Positions 58,518 to 64,000 of a stretch of DNA of 64,000 bases are shown in pieces. The notes under the pieces were generated by a model. The model did not search any database and was not told the origin of the DNA. It saw only the letters and a program-made list of their open reading frames with translations. The stretch is from positions 150,043 to 214,042 of the forward strand of contig NZ_LFBV01000001.1 in assembly GCF_001905345.1 (NCBI RefSeq), read 5' to 3'. The position numbers and the translations under genes are program-made. The first letter of the stretch is position 1. Every line of letters starts with the position of its first letter. This DNA is from Streptomyces uncialis (lineage in GTDB: Bacteria; Actinomycetota; Actinomycetes; Streptomycetales; Streptomycetaceae).

Positions 58518-58958
58518 ATGGCGAGCGACGCGCACACCGGCCAGGCATCCGATCTCGACTGGCTGATGAGCGGTCTGGTCCAGCGTGTGCCCCACACCCG
58601 CAGCGCGGTCCTGCTGTCCTCCGACGGTCTGGTCAAGTCGGTGCACGGCCTCGACCCGGACGGCGCCGACCACATGGCCGCGCTGGCGTCCGGGCTCTAC
58701 TCCCTCGGCCGCAGCGCCGGTGCCCGCTTCGGCGACGGCGGGGACGTACGGCAGGTGGTCGTCGAACTCGACGCCACCCTGCTGTTCGTGTCCACCGCCG
58801 GATCGGGCACCTGCCTCGCGGTCCTCGCCGGCCGGGAGGCGGACGCCGCCGTCCTCGGCTACGAGATGGCGATGCTGGTCAAGAGCGTCCGGCCCTATCT
58901 GGCGACCGCCCCCCGGCTGTCCTCCGTCCGCGTCGACTCCCCGGCGATGAGGCCGTGA
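58518..58958 (+). CDS. Conservon CvnB: roadblock/LC7 protein
   Basis: 146 residues after AAGGAG. LDWLMSGLVQRVPHTRSAVLLSSDG, MAALASGLYSLGRSAGARFG and the final EMAMLVKSVRPYLA mark the roadblock/LC7 fold, which binds and regulates small GTPases. It shares stop/start overlap with CvnC and should work with the CvnD GTPase two genes on. Confidence 0.9.
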   Translation: MASDAHTGQASDLDWLMSGLVQRVPHTRSAVLLSSDGLVKSVHGLDPDGADHMAALASGLYSLGRSAGARFGDGGDVRQVVVELDATLLFVSTAGSGTCLAVLAGREADAAVLGYEMAMLVKSVRPYLATAPRLSSVRVDSPAMRP

Positions 58959-59332
58959 GCGTGGTCGCGCCGAAGGACGGTCCATGGCTCGACGAGGCGG
59001 CGGGCCGCCTGGTCCGCCCCTACACGGTGAGCAACGGCCGCACCCGTCCCACGACGGCGCTGGACCTGATGTCGCAGGTGATGAGCACCGGCGCCACCCC
59101 CTTCGGCTACCTCGGCCCCGAACACGCCCAGGCACTCGCCCTGTGCGCGGGCCCCGTCTCCGTGGCGGAGGCCGCGGCCCAGCTCCGGCTGCCCGTGGCC
59201 GTGACCAAGGTGCTGCTCTCCGACCTGGTCGACTGCGGGGCGCTCACCATGAAACCGCCCGCCCTCTTCCACAACCCCACGGACCGGTCCCTTCTGGAGG
59301 CAGTGCTCGATGGACTACGACGACAGCTCTGA
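58955..59332 (+). CDS. Conservon CvnC: DUF742 protein
   Basis: 125 residues from GTG 58955. RLVRPYTVSNGRTRPTTALD, then AAQLRLPVAVTKVLLSDLVD and the final SLLEAVLDGLRRQL are the DUF742 winged-helix pattern seen in all conservons. It overlaps CvnB at its start and CvnD at its end. Confidence 0.9.
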   Translation: MSVVAPKDGPWLDEAAGRLVRPYTVSNGRTRPTTALDLMSQVMSTGATPFGYLGPEHAQALALCAGPVSVAEAAAQLRLPVAVTKVLLSDLVDCGALTMKPPALFHNPTDRSLLEAVLDGLRRQL

Positions 59333-59909
59333 CCCCTTCCCGACAGCGCTCAAGATCCTGGTCGCGGGAGGCTTCGGGGTCGGCAAGACGACCTTCGTGG
59401 GTGCCGTCAGCGAGATCGCGCCGCTGAGCACCGAGGAACTCCTCACCACGGTCAGCGCGGCGACCGACAGCCTGGAGGGGGTCGAGAACAAGACCCAGAC
59501 GACCGTGGCCATGGACTTCGGCCGGATCACCCTGGACGCGGAACACGTCCTGTACCTGTTCGGCACCCCCGGCCAGGAACGCTTCTGGTTCATGTGGGAC
59601 GAACTCTCCGAAGGCGCGCTCGGCGCGGTGATCCTCGCGGACACCCGCAGGCTGGAGGAGTGCTTCCCCGCCGTCGACTTCTTCGAACAGCGGGGGATGG
59701 CCTTCATCCTCGCCGTCAACGAGTTCGACGGCTCCCACCGCTACGACCCCGACGAGGTCCGCGCGGCCATCGACCTGGACCCCGAGGTGCCCGTCGTCCG
59801 CTGCGACGCGCGGATCTCCAGCTCCGGGGTCCAGACCCTGCTCACGCTCGTCCAGCACCTCATCGCCTACGCCCCGGCGCACCCGGCGGGGCACGAGGCA
59901 CGTACATGA
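59310..59909 (+). CDS. Conservon CvnD: MglA/Rab-like GTPase
   Basis: 199 residues: LVAGGFGVGKTTFVGAVSE (P-loop), TTVAMDFGRI, YLFGTPGQERFWFMWD (G3) and ILAVNEFDGS (G4). The start lies inside the end of the DUF742 gene. It is the switch of the conservon, with the roadblock protein as its likely partner. Confidence 0.92.
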   Translation: MDYDDSSDPFPTALKILVAGGFGVGKTTFVGAVSEIAPLSTEELLTTVSAATDSLEGVENKTQTTVAMDFGRITLDAEHVLYLFGTPGQERFWFMWDELSEGALGAVILADTRRLEECFPAVDFFEQRGMAFILAVNEFDGSHRYDPDEVRAAIDLDPEVPVVRCDARISSSGVQTLLTLVQHLIAYAPAHPAGHEART

Positions 59910-60487
59910 GGTACGAGCCGGCCGTCCGGCCGCTGCCCTTCCTGATGACCCCGGTCGACCGGGAGGCGCCCGAACGGGCCCGGCGGCTGCGGGCGCTGGG
60001 CCTCGGCAGCGCGCCCGACCCGGTGTTCGACCGGTTCGCGGACCGGCTCGCCGAGGTCACCGGGGCCCCGTTCGCGCTCGTCAACTTCATCGACGAGCAC
60101 GAGCAGTTCCTGTCCGGGCTGCACACCCCCGACGGCCGCTCGTCCCGGGCGCTCGGGGCCGCGCCCGGCCCGGAGGGCTCGGCCCCGGGCCGCCGGATGT
60201 CGCGCGACCGCGGCTTCTGCCCGTACGTCGTCGTCCGGCGCAAGGCCCTCGTCCTCGGGGACGTCCGCGACTATCCCCGGTTCGCCGGGAACCCCGTGGT
60301 CGACGACACCGGGGTGCGCTCGTACCTGGGCGCCCCGCTCATCGACCGGACGGGGATCGCGCTCGGCACCGTGAGCGTGGCGGACACCGAACCCCGCCCC
60401 TGGGGACGGCCCGGACTGGAGACCATCAAGGCCATGGCCGCGGAACTGGCGGACGAGATCCGCCACCGGGAGGACGGCCTGCTGTGA
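59906..60487 (+). CDS. GAF-domain protein (conservon fifth gene)
   Basis: 193 residues from ATG 59906, which overlaps the GTPase stop. FALVNFIDEHEQFLSG, CPYVVVRRKALVLGDVRDYP, NPVVDDTGVRSYLGAPL and GTVSVADTEPRPW form one GAF domain, a sensor fold for small ligands or redox state. The overlap indicates co-translation with the conservon, so the GAF protein likely feeds a signal into it. Confidence 0.85.
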   Translation: MRYEPAVRPLPFLMTPVDREAPERARRLRALGLGSAPDPVFDRFADRLAEVTGAPFALVNFIDEHEQFLSGLHTPDGRSSRALGAAPGPEGSAPGRRMSRDRGFCPYVVVRRKALVLGDVRDYPRFAGNPVVDDTGVRSYLGAPLIDRTGIALGTVSVADTEPRPWGRPGLETIKAMAAELADEIRHREDGLL

Positions 60488-60797
60488 CCCGGGGCAGCCG
60501 GTCCCGCACCCCGTCGCCGCACGGCCCCCGGCAACCCCGTCTGAGCGGCTGCTCCGTCCCCCTGGCCTGGAGGGACTGTCCTTGAGGAGCCGGCCTGAAG
60601 GGACCGGCCTGAAGGAAACCTGCGAGGGCGCTTAAGAAATCCTCGATGGACCCCGGCCGCGCCGTACGGCAGATTCGTACCGTGTCGGCAGTCGAGGCCC
60701 GCAACCGCCCGCCCCTGCCGCCCCTCCACCCCGCACGGAACGGCGAAACCCCGCCGTGCCGTACCGGGGTGTGCGACGACGACAGGGAGCCGTGGCG
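60488..60797 (+). other. 310-bp intergenic region before tdh
   Basis: No gene. It holds a tandem direct repeat of CCGGCCTGAAGG (about 60,590-60,614), then the less GC-rich stretch CGCTTAAGAAATCCTCGATGG near 60,630 that may be part of the tdh promoter. An AGGGAG ribosome site lies before ATG 60798. Confidence 0.5.
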
Positions 60798-61826
60798 ATG
60801 AAGGCACTGGTCAAGGACCGGGCGGAACCGGGGCTGCGGCTCATGGACGTCCCCGAACCGGCCGTCGGTCCCGGCGATGTCCTCATCAAGGTCGAACGCA
60901 CCGGGATCTGCGGCACCGACCTCCACATCCGGGCCTGGGACGGCTGGGCCCGGCGGACCATCAGCACCCCTCTCGTGCTCGGCCACGAGTTCGTCGGCGT
61001 GGTCGTACGGACCGGCCCCGACGTCCAGGACATCACCCCCGGCGACCGCGTCAGCGGCGAAGGACACCTCGTGTGCGGCAAGTGCCGCAACTGCCAGGCC
61101 GGTCGGCGCCATCTGTGCCGCGCCACGGTCGGCCTCGGGGTCGGCCGGGACGGCGCCTTCGCCGAGTACGTGGTCCTGCCCGCCGCGAACGTCTGGGTGC
61201 ACCGGGTCCCCGTCGACCTCGATGTCGCCGCGATCTTCGACCCGTTCGGCAACGCCGTGCACACCGCCCTGTCGTTCCCGCTGGTCGGCGAGGACGTACT
61301 GATCACCGGGGCCGGACCCATCGGGCTGATGGCCGCCGCCGTCGCCCGGCACGCGGGCGCCCGCAATGTCGTCATCACCGACATCAGCGAGGAACGCCTC
61401 GAACTCGCCCGGAAGATCGGGGTCAGCCTCGCCCTGAACGTCGGCACGTCCACCATCGCCGACGGACAGCGGCAGCTCGGGCTGCGCGAGGGCTTCGACA
61501 TCGGCCTGGAGATGTCCGGCCGCCCCGAGGCCATGCGCGACATGATCGCCAACATGACCCACGGCGGCCGGATCGCCATGCTCGGCCTGCCCGCCGAGGA
61601 GTTCGCGGTCGACTGGTCCCGGATCGTCACCTCGATGATCACGGTCAAGGGCATCTACGGCCGTGAGATGTTCGAGACCTGGTACGCCATGTCCGTCCTG
61701 CTCGAAGGCGGGCTCGACCTCGCCCCGGTGATCACCGGCCGCTACGGCTACCGCGACCACGAGGCGGCGTTCGAGGACGCCGCGAGCGGCCGCGGCGGCA
61801 AGATCATCCTCGACTGGACCGACTGA
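60798..61826 (+). CDS. tdh: L-threonine 3-dehydrogenase
   Basis: 342 residues of a zinc-dependent medium-chain dehydrogenase: [11 protein letters not shown] (catalytic Cys), [25 protein letters not shown] (structural zinc), [11 protein letters not shown] and the Rossmann [13 protein letters not shown]. With the downstream kbl gene it forms the two-step route from threonine to glycine and acetyl-CoA. Confidence 0.93.
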   Translation: MKALVKDRAEPGLRLMDVPEPAVGPGDVLIKVERTGICGTDLHIRAWDGWARRTISTPLVLGHEFVGVVVRTGPDVQDITPGDRVSGEGHLVCGKCRNCQAGRRHLCRATVGLGVGRDGAFAEYVVLPAANVWVHRVPVDLDVAAIFDPFGNAVHTALSFPLVGEDVLITGAGPIGLMAAAVARHAGARNVVITDISEERLELARKIGVSLALNVGTSTIADGQRQLGLREGFDIGLEMSGRPEAMRDMIANMTHGGRIAMLGLPAEEFAVDWSRIVTSMITVKGIYGREMFETWYAMSVLLEGGLDLAPVITGRYGYRDHEAAFEDAASGRGGKIILDWTD

Positions 61827-61972
61827 GCCCGCACCGCGCCCCCGCACCCTTCCCGCATCACCCCACCCCCACCCGCGCCCCCGCACCCGCTCACCCTCGA
61901 GCCGTCCCCGCGGCTTCCCCCGTACCCGAGCCATTGACCCGAGCTCACCGACCCGAAGGACTGGACCGGACC

Positions 61973-63202
61973 ATGTTCGACTCCGTGCGTGACGACCTGC
62001 GTGCCACCCTCGACGAGATCCGCGCCGCCGGACTGCACAAGCCCGAACGCGTCATCGGCACCCCGCAGTCCGCGACGGTGGGCGTCGTCGCGGGCGCCCG
62101 GCCCGGCGAGGACACCCCCGCCGTCCGCGAGGTGCTGAACTTCTGCGCCAACAACTACCTGGGTCTCGCGGATCACCCCGATGTCGTCGCCGCCGCCCAC
62201 CGCGCGCTCGACCGCTGGGGCTACGGCATGGCCTCGGTCCGCTTCATCTGCGGCACCCAGGAGGTCCACAAGGAACTGGAGGCCAGGCTGTCGGCGTTCC
62301 TCGGCCAGGAGGACACGGTCCTGTACTCCTCCTGCTTCGACGCCAACGGCGGCGTCTTCGAGACCCTGCTCGGCCCGGAGGACGCCGTCATCTCCGACGC
62401 CCTCAACCACGCCTCCATCATCGACGGCATCCGGCTCTCCAAGGCCCGCCGCTTCCGCTACGCCAACCGCGACCTCGCCGACCTGGAGCAGCAGCTCAAG
62501 GACGCGTCCGACGCCCGGCGCCGACTGATCGTCACCGACGGCGTGTTCTCCATGGACGGCTACGTGGCACCCCTGGACGCCATCTGCGACCTCGCCGACC
62601 GCTACGACGCCATGGTCATGGTCGACGACTCGCACGCCGTCGGCTTCACCGGACCCGGTGGCCGCGGCACCCCCGCCCTGCACGGTGTCTCCGACCGCGT
62701 CGACATCATCACCGGCACCCTCGGCAAGGCACTCGGCGGAGCCTCCGGCGGCTATGTCGCCGCACGCGCCGAGATCGTCGCCCTGCTGCGCCAGCGCTCC
62801 CGCCCGTACCTCTTCTCCAACACACTCGCCCCCGTCATCGCCGCCGCCTCCCTCACGGTCCTCGACCTGCTGGAGTCCGCCGACGACCTGCGGACCCGGC
62901 TCGCCGACAACACCGCCCTGTTCCGCTCGCGGATGACGGCCGAGGGCTTCGACATCCTCGCCGGGGACCACCCCATCGTGCCCGTCATGATCGGGGACGC
63001 CGCCGAGGCCGCCCGTATCGCGGAACTGCTGCTCGACCGGGGCGTGTACGTGATCGGCTTCTCGTACCCGGTTGTCCCCCAGGGCCGCGCCCGCATCCGG
63101 GTCCAGCTCTCCGCGGCGCACTCGACCGAGGACGTCGACCACGCGGTCGACGCGTTCGTGGCCGCCCGCGCGGAGCTGGCGCGGGAGCGTTCGGCGGTCT
63201 GA
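61973..63202 (+). CDS. kbl: 2-amino-3-ketobutyrate CoA ligase
   Basis: 409 residues of the alpha-oxoamine synthase family: [30 protein letters not shown] (here GYGMAS), [24 protein letters not shown] and the PLP lysine in [14 protein letters not shown]. It cleaves the Tdh product with CoA to glycine and acetyl-CoA. TTG 61934 would give a 13-residue longer form. Confidence 0.93.
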   Translation: MFDSVRDDLRATLDEIRAAGLHKPERVIGTPQSATVGVVAGARPGEDTPAVREVLNFCANNYLGLADHPDVVAAAHRALDRWGYGMASVRFICGTQEVHKELEARLSAFLGQEDTVLYSSCFDANGGVFETLLGPEDAVISDALNHASIIDGIRLSKARRFRYANRDLADLEQQLKDASDARRRLIVTDGVFSMDGYVAPLDAICDLADRYDAMVMVDDSHAVGFTGPGGRGTPALHGVSDRVDIITGTLGKALGGASGGYVAARAEIVALLRQRSRPYLFSNTLAPVIAAASLTVLDLLESADDLRTRLADNTALFRSRMTAEGFDILAGDHPIVPVMIGDAAEAARIAELLLDRGVYVIGFSYPVVPQGRARIRVQLSAAHSTEDVDHAVDAFVAARAELARERSAV

Positions 63203-63298
63203 GCCGTCCGGCGCCTGCCCCGGCTGCCGGCTGAGCTGTCCGTCGTCCGGGCCGGCCCTCGCTCCTGCGAGAATCACCTGTATGAGCGAGGCACGGAC

Positions 63299-64000
63299 AT
63301 GATCGAGGCGCGGCGGCTGCACATCCTGCGCGCGGTGGCAGACCACCGGACGGTCACTGCCGCCGCGGCCGCGCTCTATCTGACCCCGTCCGCCGTGTCC
63401 CAGCAGCTCACCGCCCTGGAACAGGAGACCGGGCACCGGCTCGTCGACCGCGGCGCGCGGGGTGTCCGGCTCACCCCGGCGGGCGAGATCCTGCTGCGCC
63501 ACACCCACGCCGTGCTCGCCCAGCTAGAACGCGCCGAGGCCGAACTCGCCGCGTACGGCTCGGGCGCGGCGGGCACGGTCACCGTCGCCGCCTTCGCCAC
63601 GGGGATCGGTCTGGTGGTCGCCCCCGCCCTCACCCGGCTCGCGGTGCTGGCCCCGGGGATCGGGGTCCGGGTCCAGGACGCCGAGGGCGACGCCAGCCTC
63701 ACGATGGTCCTGGACCGGCAGGTCGACATCGCGGTGGCCGTCGAGTACCGGGGCGCCCCGGGCGCGGACGACCCCCGGCTGACCCGGCTGCCCCTCTACG
63801 TGGAGCCCTTCGACGCCGTGGTGCCCCTGGCCCACCGGCTCGCCGGCGCAGGGCGGATTCCGCTCGCGGAGCTGGCCAAGGACCCGTGGATCGGCCCTTA
63901 TCCGGGCAACCCCTGCCATGACGTGGTGGTCCTGGCCTGCGAGCACGCGGGGTTCCAGCCCCGCCTTGAGCACCAGTCCGACGACTTCCGCGCGGTGGTC
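63299..64000 (+). CDS. LysR-family regulator, truncated by window edge
   Basis: Starts at ATG 63299. The winged helix-turn-helix is AVADHRTVTAAAAALYL, then TPSAVSQQLTALEQETGHRL. The effector domain begins VTVAAFATGIGLVV and runs past the window end. Its position after kbl suggests control of threonine catabolism, but LysR targets can be elsewhere. Confidence 0.9.
   Translation, partial: MIEARRLHILRAVADHRTVTAAAAALYLTPSAVSQQLTALEQETGHRLVDRGARGVRLTPAGEILLRHTHAVLAQLERAEAELAAYGSGAAGTVTVAAFATGIGLVVAPALTRLAVLAPGIGVRVQDAEGDASLTMVLDRQVDIAVAVEYRGAPGADDPRLTRLPLYVEPFDAVVPLAHRLAGAGRIPLAELAKDPWIGPYPGNPCHDVVVLACEHAGFQPRLEHQSDDFRAVV

Noticed and set aside
61748..63508. 586-aa minus-strand open frame over kbl
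   Set aside because: Gly/Val/Asp-rich antisense shadow of kbl and the LysR start, without recognisable domains.
1..64000. CRISPR arrays, tRNA or rRNA genes
   Set aside because: No regularly spaced repeats and no cloverleaf or rRNA-like sequence were noticed by reading. A tRNA scan was not possible here.

Overview
The window looks like a Streptomyces chromosome carrying most of a temperate siphophage prophage. Two signs point to the host: the right third has very high G+C with GC-rich third codon positions, and it carries a conservon, a threonine dehydrogenase / KBL pair and a typical Streptomyces intergenic repeat. The prophage fills about 1-46,920. Its right junction is visible at about 46,895-46,945, next to a large serine integrase, and falls inside a metallo-beta-lactamase-fold hydrolase gene of which only the 3' part remains. 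The left prophage end lies outside the window.

Prophage layout. (i) A plus-strand block of small accessory genes (505-7982) includes an ArdA-like antirestriction protein and a DUF3987-type protein. It ends at a strong bidirectional terminator. (ii) A minus-strand virion and lysis block (31,205 down to 8,072) runs HNH, small terminase, large terminase (interrupted by a 61-nt insertion), portal, scaffold, capsid, connectors, major tail protein, G/GT chaperones with a GGGAAAC slip site, SLT-bearing tape measure, distal tail, baseplate and fibre proteins, a tail-borne poly-gamma-glutamate hydrolase, three tandem paralogues, a coiled-coil membrane protein, CHAP endolysin and a holin-like protein. 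A lone plus-strand membrane-protein gene sits between capsid and connector. (iii) An L5 gp71-like immunity repressor (31,564) is followed by plus-strand early genes: RecB-family nuclease, DnaB-like ATPase (frameshifted), endonuclease VII, primase (frameshifted), DUF3310, metallophosphoesterase, sigma-like protein, class II ribonucleotide reductase, ThyX, DNA polymerase I, dCMP deaminase and a 22-aa micro-ORF. The integrase is on the opposite strand.

The most system-like signal in the phage is a 17-bp asymmetric motif with core AAGTTGC and a following GTAGGAA-type half. It occurs seven times, always on the plus strand, near early-gene boundaries and once in an interdomain linker. Two copies supply the -35 box of good promoters, and a diverged copy overlaps the repressor's own promoter. 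This resembles the stoperator arrangement of L5-type mycobacteriophages.

Host side. After an ABC-permease remnant and GC-rich repeats comes a trypco2 gene divergent from a 1,372-aa protein that joins a trypsin-like protease, a PknG-like kinase and a TPR tail. A four-TM GlnX-like membrane protein and a solute-binding lipoprotein follow with overlapping start and stop codons. This looks like a protease-armed version of the actinobacterial PknG-GlnX-GlnH sensing module. Next are a conservon (histidine-kinase-like protein, roadblock, DUF742, GTPase, plus a GAF protein), tdh, kbl and a truncated LysR gene.
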